64,000 nt of DNA from an uncultured Collinsella sp. (GTDB lineage Bacteria; Actinomycetota; Coriobacteriia; Coriobacteriales; Coriobacteriaceae): contig CAUDNY010000001.1 in NCBI GenBank assembly GCA_958450865.1, forward strand, positions 124,001 through 188,000, in the 5' to 3' direction. The translations under genes and the position numbers were made by a program. Shown here in pieces: positions 9,101 to 16,697 of the stretch (its first letter is position 1; each line of letters starts with the position of its first letter). The notes below the pieces were generated by a model. The model made no database searches. It was not told the DNA's origin and worked only from the letters and a program-made list of their open reading frames with translations.

Positions 9101-10885
9101 ACGGAAACGGCGGGTCTTAAAGCCCACGCGGTCGATGGCGCAGATGCGGTCAAACTCTTCCTCGCTCAGCAGCGGACGCTCCAAGCGCACCAGCTGGCAG
9201 GCTGTACGGGAGTCCTCGAGCAGGTTGCCGTGGTTGCCCAGGTAGAGCGTGGTCGAAGTGACCATATGCTCGCGAAGGGCGTCGATGGGCGGGTTCGTGA
9301 CCTGAGCGAACAGCTGATAGAAGTAGTCAAAGAACGAACGCGTCTTCTTGGACAGGCAGGCCAGCGGTGCGTCGATGCCCATCGAGGCGAGCGGGGCCTT
9401 GCCCTGCTGGGCCATGGGACGCACGACCTCGTCGACGTCATCCCAGTGGTAGCCGAGCTTGGCCATACGCACGGCGGCGGGCACCTCGGCGTCCTCGGCG
9501 GACGCGGGCGCGGCGGGCTCATCGAGCGCGTCGACGGTCAGCGTCTCCTCGGCAATCCAATCACGGTAGGGCTTTTCCTTGGCGTAACGGGCGCGCAGCT
9601 CGTCATTGTAGATGACGCGCCCGCGGGCAAAGTCGACCTCGAGCATCTGGCCCGGTCCCAAGCAGCCGCTCGTCAGGATGTTCTCGGGGCTCACCTCGAT
9701 GGTGCCCACCTCGCTTGCCAGCATAAAGCGACCGTCGCGCGTCACGTAGTAACGAGCGGGGCGCAGGCCGTTGCGATCGAGGGCGGCGCCCAGCGTGCGA
9801 CCGTCGGTAAAGGCGATGGCCGCCGGGCCGTCCCACGGCTCCATGAGCATGGACTGGTAGGCGTCGTAGGCGCGGCGCTCCTCGCTCAGGCTATCGTTGT
9901 GGTCCCACGGCTCGGGCAGCAGCATGGACGCGGCACGCGTGAGCGGGCGACCGTTCATGACCAAAAACTCAAGCACGTTGTCCAAAATCGCCGAGTCGGA
10001 ACCCTCGCGGTTGATGACGGGCATCACGCGCTCAAGATCGTGCTGTAACACGGGGCTGTACAGGTTGGGTTCGCGGGCGCGAATCCAGTTGACGTTGCCC
10101 TTAAGGGTGTTGATCTCGCCGTTGTGGATGATAAAGCGGTTGGGATGCGCGCGCTCCCAGCTGGGCGTGGTGTTGGTGGAGTAGCGCGAGTGGACGAGCG
10201 CCACCGCCGTCTTGACGGCGGCGTCGTTGAGGTCGATGAAGAAGCGGCGCATCTGTGTGGCGACCAGCATGCCCTTGTACACGATGGTGCGCGAGCTCAT
10301 GGAGCACACATAGAAGATCTTGTCGCGCAGGGCAAACTCGGCGTCGGCCTTCTTCTCGATGGTGCGGCGGCACACGTACAGGCGGCGCTCGAAGGCGTCG
10401 CCGGCGGGCGTGTCGTCCGGACGGCCCAGGAATGCCTGCAGGATGGTGGGCATGCAGGCACGCGCCGTCTCGCCCAGGTCGTGCGGGTCGACCGGCACCT
10501 CGCGCCAAAAGAGCAGCGGCACGCCGGCCTCGGCGCAGCCCTCCTCAAACACGCGGCGGGCATCCTCTACGCCTTTGTCGTCCTGCGGGAAGAACAGCAT
10601 GGCCACGCCATAGTCGCCCTCTGCCGGCAGAATCTGGCCGCACTTTTGAGCCTCTTTACGGAAAAAGTGATGCGGAACCTGGAACAGGATGCCGGCGCCG
10701 TCGCCGGTGTTCTTCTCGAGTCCCGTGCCGCCGCGGTGCTCCAAGTTGACCAGAATGGACAGTGCGTCGTCCAGAATCTGGTGATGGCGCTCACCGTTGA
10801 TATCGGCAAGCGCGCCGATGCCACATGCATCATGGTCGAATTCGGGGCGATAAAGGCCCTGCTGCTGAGCGGAATCTGCCTGCAT
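6188..10885 (-). CDS. gltB: Glutamate synthase (NADPH) large subunit
   Basis: 1565 residues. The class II glutamine amidotransferase domain is at the N-terminus; its nucleophile Cys21 in DHDACGIG implies removal of a 20-residue propeptide. Then come the central domain, the FMN-binding synthase domain (SGEGGEDPRRE and GGHLPGKKVYPWIA, with the 3Fe-4S cysteines in MGCLMQRDCQQDTCPAGIAT) and the C-terminal beta-helix domain with GxxxG repeats (GSAGQSFGAFLPRG). It releases ammonia from glutamine and channels it to 2-oxoglutarate. GGGGAGGATCGCG precedes the ATG. First gene of gltBD. Confidence 0.97.
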   Translation of the reverse strand: MQADSAQQQGLYRPEFDHDACGIGALADINGERHHQILDDALSILVNLEHRGGTGLEKNTGDGAGILFQVPHHFFRKEAQKCGQILPAEGDYGVAMLFFPQDDKGVEDARRVFEEGCAEAGVPLLFWREVPVDPHDLGETARACMPTILQAFLGRPDDTPAGDAFERRLYVCRRTIEKKADAEFALRDKIFYVCSMSSRTIVYKGMLVATQMRRFFIDLNDAAVKTAVALVHSRYSTNTTPSWERAHPNRFIIHNGEINTLKGNVNWIRAREPNLYSPVLQHDLERVMPVINREGSDSAILDNVLEFLVMNGRPLTRAASMLLPEPWDHNDSLSEERRAYDAYQSMLMEPWDGPAAIAFTDGRTLGAALDRNGLRPARYYVTRDGRFMLASEVGTIEVSPENILTSGCLGPGQMLEVDFARGRVIYNDELRARYAKEKPYRDWIAEETLTVDALDEPAAPASAEDAEVPAAVRMAKLGYHWDDVDEVVRPMAQQGKAPLASMGIDAPLACLSKKTRSFFDYFYQLFAQVTNPPIDALREHMVTSTTLYLGNHGNLLEDSRTACQLVRLERPLLSEEEFDRICAIDRVGFKTRRFRAVYRRDAGEGALQAALKQLAEDVEAAVRDGVNIVVLSDRAAAGEVPVPSLLAVGCVHNHLIRAGVRTFADIVVESGDAVSPHDFAALVGYSASGIYPYNAHACIRDLAAHGDLDVTAEQGIANYNKAATAGIVSIMSKMGISTVQSYHSAQIFEAVGFTPEFVNAYFAGTVSRVGGMGVEDVEREQNERYDAALAILKSPAPDQLPTLGLTKWRPLGGEEHLIDPQAVYLLQTACREDSYDTFKEYSARLHRTGRAVRLRDLLDFDASGRTPVSLDEVEPALNIVRRFNTGAMSYGSISKEAHECMAIAMNRLHGRSNSGEGGEDPRRETPLANGDSKNSAIKQVASARFGVTSRYLCSAFEIQIKMAQGAKPGEGGHLPGKKVYPWIAEVRQSTPGIGLISPPPHHDIYSIEDLAELIFDLKNANPGARVSVKLVSEAGVGTIATGVAKGAADKILISGHNGGSGAAARDSIWHAGLPLELGLAEAQQTLLQNGLRSRVVLEADGKLMDGTDVAVACLLGAEEFGFATMPLISMGCLMQRDCQQDTCPAGIATQNCRLRRGFRGKPEHVEHFMLFVAEQLREIMASLGFRTVDEMVGHPECLRQIEVPGNRKANLLDLSPVLASATCEFGAHIPGADGRHFLPQMAADSELDKTLDSTLFVPYTADARAHLRPIRFRADIANVNRCVGTILGNAVTKAHPEGLPAGSITIDCDGSAGQSFGAFLPRGITLNVCGDANDYFGKGLSGGEVSVRPNPHATYKFDENIIVGNVAFFGATSGRGFINGLAGQRFGVRNSGATVVVEGCGNHGCEYMTGGLALILGEVGQNFAAGMTGGVAYVFDQYGTLDARVNHESVELKAPTAGELAQIRELIQEHVDATQSPRGIKLLYSFETMSKHFVKVIPTEYERVLAIVAAAEAVGKTHAQAEELAFDIVTGRASAADVARFDIAGSAAGAASVAASSVASTKKEA

Positions 10886-11065
10886 CGCGATCCTCCCCTA
10901 GATATTTAGACAGTCAGTTGAATAGGCATAGTAGGAGCATCGCCGGCCCGTTGTGTTTCCCGCCCGTTTCGAAACAATCGCGTAACGCACGCCCTACGAG
11001 TGGACACCGCCGACCTCAAGGGCGACAACATAGGCCCCAAGTTCGGCCTGCAAACTCACCTCTTC

Positions 11066-11130
11066 AAACATCTCAATCTGTAACAGTAAGACCCAATTTC
11101 GACGACTAACTGTTACAGATTGAGATGTTT
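11066..11130. repeat. Palindromic repeat family A, copy 2
   Basis: Perfect 21-bp arms (11066-11086 and 11110-11130): AAACATCTCAATCTGTAACA plus G, with loop TAAGACCCAATTTC... The longest and most perfect copy. Confidence 0.9.
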
Positions 11131-11150
11131 TCGAGAGACGGTTCCGAATG

Positions 11151-11205
11151 TCTCAATCTGTAACATGAAGGGCCGGTTTTGGCGGTCAGCTGTTACAGAT
11201 CGAGA
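11151..11205. repeat. Palindromic repeat family A, copy 3
   Basis: Arms TCTCAATCTGTAACA and TGTTACAGATCGAGA (one G.T-type difference), loop with GGGCC and TTTTGGCGG, close to the loop of copy 1. Confidence 0.88.
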
Positions 11206-11228
11206 TTTTCCATAGGACCATTTCTTCC

Positions 11229-11287
11229 TGTCTTGATCTGTAACACCTAGACCCAATTTCCATCCCTAGTTAATACAGATCAAGACA
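11229..11287. repeat. Palindromic repeat family A, copy 4 (variant)
   Basis: Arms TGTCTTGATCTGTAACA and TTAATACAGATCAAGACA; the loop keeps CTAGACCCAATTTCC. Compensating changes in both arms (CTTGATC/GATCAAG instead of CTCAATC/GATTGAG) preserve pairing. Confidence 0.85.
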
Positions 11288-11424
11288 TTTCGGCAATCCC
11301 CTTTCACCGTCCCATTCAAATACAACAATTTTGTTAGTCATGGTTAACTTTTTAGCATAAAACGGGTATCCTTTGCGGCGTCAAGCAAACGGCACGCACA
11401 CCGTGCCAGATCAAGGAGGCCCCT

Positions 11425-12198
11425 ATGGCGCACCGAGCAGACCGACAGACAATGCAACTTGTCCTTATCCGTCACGGAGAATCCGAGTGGAACAAACTCA
11501 ACCTGTTCACCGGCTGGACCGACGTAGAACTCACCGACACGGGCCGCGAAGAAGCCGCAGCAGGCGGTCGAGCCCTCAAAGAAGCGGGCTTCGACTTCGA
11601 CGTCTGCTACACCTCGCGTCTCAAGCGCGCAATTCACACCCTCGACATCGTGCTCGGCCAAATGGATCGCGAGTGGTTGCCCGTCATCAAATCCTGGAAG
11701 CTCAACGAGCGCCACTACGGAGCGTTGCAGGGTCTCAACAAGGCCGATGCCGCAGCGGAGCACGGCGACGAGCAGGTGCTCATCTGGCGCCGCTCCTTCG
11801 ATGTCTGCCCGCCGGCACTCGAGCCGGACGACGCGCGCGATCCCCACACCCAGGAGCAATACCGTGATGTCGCGCCCGATCAGCTGCCCTATACCGAGTG
11901 CCTCAAGGACACGATCGCCCGCGCCTGGCCTTATTTCGAAGACGAGATTCGCCCCCAGATGCTCGCCGGCAAGCGCGTACTCATCGCCGCACACGGCAAC
12001 TCCCTGCGCTCACTCGTCATGAAGCTCGAGCACCTCACGCCCGAGGAGATCCTCAAGGTCAACATCCCCACCGGCGTGCCGCTCGTCTACACCTTCGACA
12101 CCGATTTCAACGTCCTCGACAAGCGCTACATCGGCGACCCGGCGACCATCGCCGCCAAGATCGACGCCGTGGCCAATCAGGGCAAAGCGCACAAGTAG
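11425..12198 (+). CDS. gpmA: 2,3-bisphosphoglycerate-dependent phosphoglycerate mutase
   Basis: 257 residues. The phosphohistidine motif LIRHGESEWN has catalytic His17; the NLFTGWTDVELTDTG, ERHYGALQGLNK and second-histidine segment LIAAHGNSLRSL all match dPGM. It interconverts 3- and 2-phosphoglycerate in glycolysis and gluconeogenesis. The start at 11425 has AAGGAGG six bases upstream, giving a short 9-residue leader before the conserved MQLVLIRHG. Single gene, divergent from gltB; mntH follows after 75 nt. Confidence 0.96.
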   Translation: MAHRADRQTMQLVLIRHGESEWNKLNLFTGWTDVELTDTGREEAAAGGRALKEAGFDFDVCYTSRLKRAIHTLDIVLGQMDREWLPVIKSWKLNERHYGALQGLNKADAAAEHGDEQVLIWRRSFDVCPPALEPDDARDPHTQEQYRDVAPDQLPYTECLKDTIARAWPYFEDEIRPQMLAGKRVLIAAHGNSLRSLVMKLEHLTPEEILKVNIPTGVPLVYTFDTDFNVLDKRYIGDPATIAAKIDAVANQGKAHK

Positions 12199-12273
12199 CC
12201 CCAACCCAAATCCGACGCGTGGCGCCGCACGACCCAGATGCGACGTCACGCCGCCCATACGCAGGAGCTCACC

Positions 12274-13530
12274 ATGCTCAACCATCTCAAACAACACTTT
12301 GGCTCCCGACGCACCGGTGGTCACGGAGGCCTAGACATTGCGCGGCATATCGGCCCCGGGCTGCTCGTGACCGTCGGCTTTATCGACCCGGGCAACTGGG
12401 CCTCCAATATGGCCGCGGGCTCGCAGTTTGGCTACGCGCTGCTGTGGATCGTCACGCTGTCCACGATTATGCTCATCGTGCTGCAGCACAACGCGGCGCA
12501 CCTGGGTATCGCCACGGGCGCCTGCCTTGCCGAGGCCACGACACGTTACCTCCCCCGCTTCGTCGGGCGTACGGTGCTCGCCAGCGCCTATCTCGCGACC
12601 ATCGCCACCGCCATGGCCGAAGTCCTGGGTGGCGCGATTGCCCTTCAAATGCTCTTTGGGCTGCCCGTGCGCGCGGGCTGCGTCATCGTGGCGGCAGTAT
12701 CGATGGCGATGCTCATGACGAGCTCCTACAAGCGCGCCGAACGCTGGATCATCGCCTTCGTGGGTGTGGTGGGACTCTCGTTTTTAGCAGAGCTCGCGCT
12801 GGTCAAAGTCGACTGGCCGCAAGCAACTGCAAGCTGGATCATCCCCAGCATGCCTGCCGACTCGGCAACGATTATCGTGAGTGTCCTGGGTGCGGTCGTT
12901 ATGCCACACAACCTTTTTCTGCACTCCGAGGTCATCCAATCCATGCACTTCGAAGGCCAAGGCGAGCAAGTTATCGAAGAACGTCTGCACTACGAGCTCT
13001 TCGACACGCTCTTTTCGATGGGCGTGGGCTGGGCAATCAACTCGGCCATGGTCATCCTTGCCGCAACGACCTTCTTTGCGCACGGCATGGTCGTAGACGA
13101 CCTCGCCGTCGCAGCGGCCACGCTCTCCCCCATTCTGGGCCCGGCGAGCTCGACCATCTTTGCGATAGCGCTGCTGTTCGCGGGACTATCGAGCAGCGTG
13201 ACAGCGGGCATGGCGGCGGGAACCATCACTGCGGGCATGTTCGACGAGGAATACGATATCCACGACCGACATTCCTCGATCGGGGTGGCGGCCTGTTTCG
13301 TCGGCGCAGTGACGGCGTGCCTGGTCGTCCCAAATCCTTTTGAAGGTCTCATCTGGAGTCAGGCACTGCTGTCGCTTCAGCTACCGATTACGGTCTTTGT
13401 GCTCATACGGCTCACCAGTTCACCCCGCGTCATGGGCAAATACGCCAATTCGCGCCCGCTCAACGCGCTGCTCGTAGGGATTGGTGCCATCGTGACGATT
13501 CTCGATGTCGTGTTGTTGACAGGGATGTAA
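12274..13530 (+). CDS. mntH: Nramp-family divalent metal (Mn2+/Fe2+) transporter
   Basis: 418 residues with about 11 hydrophobic helices. The two family signatures are present: IDPGNWASNMAAG in helix 1 (Asp38-Pro39-Gly40-Asn41) and MPHNLFLHSEVIQ in helix 6; Asp, Asn and Met of these motifs coordinate the metal. It imports Mn2+ (or Fe2+) with protons. The ATG at 12274 is preceded by AGGAGCTCACC; an in-frame ATG 36 nt earlier lacks a ribosome site. Downstream are two family A palindromes. Confidence 0.93.
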   Translation: MLNHLKQHFGSRRTGGHGGLDIARHIGPGLLVTVGFIDPGNWASNMAAGSQFGYALLWIVTLSTIMLIVLQHNAAHLGIATGACLAEATTRYLPRFVGRTVLASAYLATIATAMAEVLGGAIALQMLFGLPVRAGCVIVAAVSMAMLMTSSYKRAERWIIAFVGVVGLSFLAELALVKVDWPQATASWIIPSMPADSATIIVSVLGAVVMPHNLFLHSEVIQSMHFEGQGEQVIEERLHYELFDTLFSMGVGWAINSAMVILAATTFFAHGMVVDDLAVAAATLSPILGPASSTIFAIALLFAGLSSSVTAGMAAGTITAGMFDEEYDIHDRHSSIGVAACFVGAVTACLVVPNPFEGLIWSQALLSLQLPITVFVLIRLTSSPRVMGKYANSRPLNALLVGIGAIVTILDVVLLTGM

Positions 13531-13558
13531 TGGGACGGGGCACCTACCCAGGCAAACG

Positions 13559-13613
13559 TCTCGATCTGTAACATCTAGACCCGCTTTTGATGTCTAGATG
13601 TTACAGATCGAGA
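13559..13613. repeat. Palindromic repeat family A, copy 5
   Basis: Arms TCTCGATCTGTAACATCTAG and CTAGATGTTACAGATCGAGA are perfect over 20 bp; loop ACCCGCTTTTGATGT. Confidence 0.9.
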
Positions 13614-13634
13614 TCATTCCGAGGGACAGCTCCG

Positions 13635-13697
13635 TTTGTCTCAATCTGTAACAAGTGGACCCAATTTCCACCGTTAGATGTTACAGATTGAGACAAA
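13635..13697. repeat. Palindromic repeat family A, copy 6
   Basis: Arms TTTGTCTCAATCTGTAACA and TGTTACAGATTGAGACAAA are perfect over 19 bp; loop AGTGGACCCAATTTCC... Tandem with copy 5. Confidence 0.9.
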
Positions 13698-13761
13698 AGG
13701 TCGGCCGGACTCACAACAGACAGGATCGGCCAACAGCAACCGTGATCCCTTGGGGGCGGAG

Positions 13762-13798
13762 AAAAAGGGTCCCGGCCGGGATATCCGACCGGGACCCT
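13762..13798 (-). terminator. Rho-independent terminator of the rubredoxin gene
   Basis: On the minus strand a stem AGGGTCCCGG...CCGGGACCCT is followed by TTTTT, 40 nt after the rubredoxin stop. Confidence 0.88.
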
Positions 13799-13839
13799 TG
13801 GACAGAGCTATATGTTGCCGTGAGCCGCGTGCCGACGAG

Positions 13840-13983
13840 CTACTCCTCGACGAGCTCAAACTGATCGGGACCGACGCCGCACACCGGGCACACATAATCC
13901 TCGGGCAGCTCGGGCGTATCGACCTCAACCTCGTAACCGCAAACGACGCACACGAACTTATACGTCTTCTTCTCCTCAGCCAT
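13840..13983 (-). CDS. Rubredoxin
   Basis: A 47-residue protein with two rubredoxin knuckles: CVVCGYE (Cys12, Cys15) and CPVCGVGPDQFE (Cys32, Cys35), which hold a single iron. Family members are small electron carriers for oxygen or peroxide detoxification and flavoprotein partners. GAGAGGAGAACATC precedes the ATG. It lies about 90 nt downstream of a flavin reductase domain protein on the same strand, its likely redox partner. Confidence 0.93.
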   Translation of the reverse strand: MAEEKKTYKFVCVVCGYEVEVDTPELPEDYVCPVCGVGPDQFELVEE

Positions 13984-14072
13984 GATGTTCTCCTCTCGAA
14001 CGCGACTGGTGATGTACTTCGCTTATTAGTATATGTTATCAATAATATAATGCAAGTATTTTTAAAACATTT

Positions 14073-14576
14073 CTAGCCTTGATACGAGGACGCCTTCGGA
14101 GGCGTCTTGCCCTTCAGGACCTTATGGTAGTAATCGTAGGTGAGCGGCGTCTCGTCGCTCAGGCGCTCGGCATCCTCGACCTCGCCAATAAACAGCAGAT
14201 GCGTTCCCACATCCACAGTGTCGATCAAACGGCAGCTAAACAGGGCCGCCGCGTGCTCGGGCACATAGGGCATGCCCAGAGCCGTCTCGCGGGTCTCGTA
14301 TTTGGCAAACTTGTCATAATCGCTGCTGGTGCGGAACCCAAAGTTACCGATGTAGAGCATGTCGGCGGTCTGACCGATCACGGTCAGCGCGAACGCTTTG
14401 GCCGATGCGATGACGCCCGAGGTGACATTGTCCTTGTTCACGGCAACCGAAATACGCGGCGGCATGGACGTCACCTGCACCGCAGTATTGATGACGCAGC
14501 CGGCGCGCAGCCCGTCTGCCGCAGCGCTCACCACGTACAGACCGCTCGGCATGGTAAAGAACGCAGTTTTGTCCAT
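14073..14576 (-). CDS. Flavin reductase-like (FMN-binding split-barrel) protein
   Basis: 167 residues of the flavin reductase/flavoredoxin fold. Seen: the N-terminal MDKTAFFTMPSGLYVVSA, the TSMPPRISVAVNK segment and the DVGTHLLFIGEVEDAERL segment near the end, all typical of this FMN-binding family. The ATG at 14576 has GGGGAGTGATCGTT upstream; a longer frame has none. Next to a rubredoxin gene, it resembles a split form of the flavin reductase-rubredoxin fusion known as high-molecular-weight rubredoxin. Electron donor is not determinable. Confidence 0.87.
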   Translation of the reverse strand: MDKTAFFTMPSGLYVVSAAADGLRAGCVINTAVQVTSMPPRISVAVNKDNVTSGVIASAKAFALTVIGQTADMLYIGNFGFRTSSDYDKFAKYETRETALGMPYVPEHAAALFSCRLIDTVDVGTHLLFIGEVEDAERLSDETPLTYDYYHKVLKGKTPPKASSYQG

Positions 14577-14627
14577 AACGATCACTCCCCTAGCTCGGGT
14601 TGGAACCTCATGAATGTATGTACCCAC

Positions 14628-14661
14628 AAAAAAGGCGGCACCCATAACGGACGCCGCCTTT
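14628..14661 (-). terminator. Rho-independent terminator downstream of smpB
   Basis: Minus-strand stem AAAGGCGGC...GCCGCCTTT followed by a T-run, between smpB and the flavin reductase gene. Confidence 0.85.
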
Positions 14662-14703
14662 GAGACATATGTGTCAGAACAGTAAGAAAGATGAGACGCC
14701 CGC

Positions 14704-14769
14704 AGTTGCGGTGAAATAGGGACTGAATAGCCCCTCAAACAGGAAAACAGTCCGTATTCCACCGCAACT
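14704..14769. repeat. Imperfect 22-bp inverted repeat next to smpB
   Basis: Arms 14704-14725 and 14748-14769 (AGTTGCGGTG(A/G)AATA...) are complementary at 20 of 22 positions with a 22-nt spacer. Lies between the smpB stop and its terminator. Only copy in this window. Confidence 0.8.
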
Positions 14770-14781
14770 TATACAGAGTGC

Positions 14782-15252
14782 CTAGCGGTTGCGTTCCTTA
14801 AGGGCGCGGTCGATCTCGCGTTGGACATCACGCTTGGCCATGTCCTCGCGCTTGTCGTAGAGCTTCTTGCCGCGACCCAGACCCAGCAGCAGCTTTACGC
14901 GGCCGTCGGTATTAAAGTAGAGCTCCAACGGAACCAGCGCATAACCACGGTTGCGAAGTTTGCCGTCAAGAAAGTCGATCTCCTTGCGGTGCAGCAGCAG
15001 ACGACGCCGACGGTCAGGATCGCGATTCCACACGCCACCATGGCTATAAGGGTGGATATGCAGGCCGACGAGCCAGCACTCCCCGCCGCGGATCAGCGCG
15101 AAGGTATCGGTGATCTGGCAGGCGCGCTCGCGAATCGACTTGACCTCGGTGCCACTCAGCTCAATACCGCACTCAAACGTCTCATCGATAAAGTACTCGT
15201 GATGTGCCGAGCGATTCTTGGAAATGAGTTTGCGCTCGCGCTTACTGGGCAT
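14782..15252 (-). CDS. smpB: SsrA-binding protein SmpB
   Basis: 156 residues. Conserved blocks: NRSAHHEYFIDETFECGIEL, GTEVKSIRE, the HIHPYSHGG loop, RKLLLHRKEI-like RRRLLLHRKEIDFL, and LGLGRGKKLYDKREDMAKRD near the C-terminal tail. With tmRNA it rescues ribosomes stalled on broken mRNA. The start ATG overlaps the last codons of the upstream TPR-like gene by 11 nt, so translation is coupled. No tmRNA gene was seen nearby. Confidence 0.96.
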   Translation of the reverse strand: MPSKRERKLISKNRSAHHEYFIDETFECGIELSGTEVKSIRERACQITDTFALIRGGECWLVGLHIHPYSHGGVWNRDPDRRRRLLLHRKEIDFLDGKLRNRGYALVPLELYFNTDGRVKLLLGLGRGKKLYDKREDMAKRDVQREIDRALKERNR

Positions 15253-16159
15253 CGCCGGCCTCCTTGGCGCCATCGGCGTTTGAGCCCGCAGCCTCGCGCT
15301 TTGCCTTGCGCTCGGCATTGAGCTCGGCATCGCTCTCGCGCACCAGTTTGATAATCGCCGCGCAGGCCTCCTCGCCCACCAAGTCGCGAGCACGTACCGT
15401 CAGGCGCGTCGCCTCCTGCTTGTCGCCGTCGCTTGCAGCATCGGTCGCGCACATAATCAGGCAGATGGCAATCTCGGCCGAAGGCGAGGTCGGCACGCCT
15501 TGCAGGGCCAGTTCACCCATCACGTGGTCGTCGCTCTCATCGGCGGCATCCGGATAGGTGGTATGGATCTTGTTGAGCAGGCGCGTCGTATGCGCATCGT
15601 TGGGCGCCAGGCGCAGCGCCAGACGCGCGCAGCCCACGGCAGCCGAAACGTTCTCGGTCTCGGGCTCCAAGAAGTACTGACCTAGATTGGCGTAAGCGCG
15701 GGCGGCGCACTTGCCATCGCTTGCACGCTCCAGCACCGAGAACGAGAGCGATGCCCATTCCTGCTTGTCCTCGAGAGCGCGGAACAGCTCGGCCAGATCC
15801 AGGCGGTAGTTGCAGTTCATGGGGTCCCAGCGCACGGCCTGCATCAAGGCGTTGCGAGCACTCACATAATCCTGCTGGCGAATGTAGGCAAACGCCATGT
15901 CAGAGTACAGGCGGTCAAACGGCACCTCGACCTGCACGAGCTCGCGCGGATCCTTCTCCACGCGGCGATAGGCCAAGCGCTCAAACTTGCTATCGAAGCT
16001 AAAGTATTGACGCTTCTCCTCCGTCTTGCACTCAGCGTCGATATACTCCTCGGCGAGCTCCACCAGACGCTCCAGCAGCGGCGTCGCCGTAGCCAGGTCG
16101 CCCTGCGCCAGATAGTTCTCGGCATACGTGATGTCTTGCAAGCTGATGGGCAGATCCAT
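15242..16159 (-). CDS. TPR-like repeat protein of unknown function
   Basis: 305 residues, acidic and helical, with degenerate tetratricopeptide-like pairs (AENYLAQGDLATATPLLERL, AFAYIRQQDYVSARNALMQA with WDPMNCNYRLDLAELF, and YANLGQYFLEP...ARLALRLAPND). The C-terminus is a Lys/Glu/Ala helix. No enzymatic motif, signal peptide or membrane helix. The ATG at 16159 follows GAGGAGTAGCC. It overlaps smpB by 11 nt and forms a two-gene operon with it. It may be an adaptor protein; no function is established here. Confidence 0.8.
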   Translation of the reverse strand: MDLPISLQDITYAENYLAQGDLATATPLLERLVELAEEYIDAECKTEEKRQYFSFDSKFERLAYRRVEKDPRELVQVEVPFDRLYSDMAFAYIRQQDYVSARNALMQAVRWDPMNCNYRLDLAELFRALEDKQEWASLSFSVLERASDGKCAARAYANLGQYFLEPETENVSAAVGCARLALRLAPNDAHTTRLLNKIHTTYPDAADESDDHVMGELALQGVPTSPSAEIAICLIMCATDAASDGDKQEATRLTVRARDLVGEEACAAIIKLVRESDAELNAERKAKREAAGSNADGAKEAGDAQ

Positions 16160-16215
16160 GGCTACTCCTCGATCTGAGCGAAACACGGCAGGCGCCGTAT
16201 ATACGGTTAATACAC

Positions 16216-16243
16216 AAAACCCGGGTCTCTTACGAGGCCCGGG
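16216..16243 (-). terminator. Terminator of the tRNA-Gln/tRNA-Glu transcript
   Basis: Minus-strand stem CCCGGG-(12 nt)-CCCGGG followed by TTTT, 10 nt after the tRNA-Glu CCA. Confidence 0.85.
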
Positions 16244-16253
16244 CGTTCAATTT

Positions 16254-16330
16254 TGGTAGCCCGTACCAGATTCGAACTGGTGATCTCCGCCTTGAGAGGG
16301 CGGCGTCCTAAACCGCTAGACGAACGGGCC
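16254..16330 (-). tRNA. tRNA-Glu (anticodon CUC)
   Basis: Full cloverleaf on the minus strand with encoded CCA. Acceptor GGCCCGT pairs with ACGGGCT, anticodon stem CCGCC/GGCGG holds loop CTCTCAA (anticodon CTC), T-arm ACCAG-TTCGAAT-CTGGT. Confidence 0.95.
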
Positions 16331-16347
16331 ATATGTAGCAAATGCAA

Positions 16348-16421
16348 TGGCTGGGATGGAGGGAGTCGAACCCCCATTGACGGAACCAGAATCCGCTGTC
16401 CTGCCATTAGACGACATCCCA
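16348..16421 (-). tRNA. tRNA-Gln (anticodon CUG)
   Basis: Full cloverleaf on the minus strand with encoded CCA. Acceptor TGGGATG pairs with CATCCCA, discriminator G; anticodon stem GCGGA/TCCGT with loop TTCTGGT (anticodon CTG). First of a tRNA pair, 17 nt before tRNA-Glu. Confidence 0.95.
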
Positions 16422-16465
16422 ATGACTGCATCGCTGCGCTCGGCTGTGCCTTTGCGCAAGAAAGA

Positions 16466-16494
16466 AATATACGGGAAGTCTCGCCGTGACGCAA
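16466..16494 (-). promoter_or_regulatory. Sigma-70-type promoter of the tRNA pair
   Basis: On the minus strand TTGCGT (-35), exactly 17 nt, TATATT (-10), about 45 nt before tRNA-Gln. Confidence 0.7.
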
Positions 16495-16697
16495 GCCCCA
16501 ATTTTGACTTTTTTGAAATTCAGTCAAATTGGCCTAATTTAGTCCAACCCGTGAAGGACCTGTGAAGCCAACCGCTGTACACGAAGGGCAAAACGCCGCG
16601 AGCGGTAGCCGTCAACCGTTGGCAGATTCTACCGCGAAAACGATAGCACCAGGCAACACAATCGAAGTATCAATGATCACGTAGATATCGAGGCACC

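Larger units (their letters stand above)
10886..11424. other. Divergent intergenic region gltB/gpmA filled with repeats
   Basis: About 540 bp with no credible gene. It must hold the promoters of gltBD (minus) and gpmA (plus). The middle third is occupied by three family A palindromes in tandem (11066-11287). No clear promoter pair could be assigned by eye. Confidence 0.7.

Noticed and set aside
11066..13697. Family A repeats as a CRISPR array
   Set aside because: Units are palindromes of ~57 bp at irregular spacing, with loops that are similar rather than unique spacers, and there are no cas genes.
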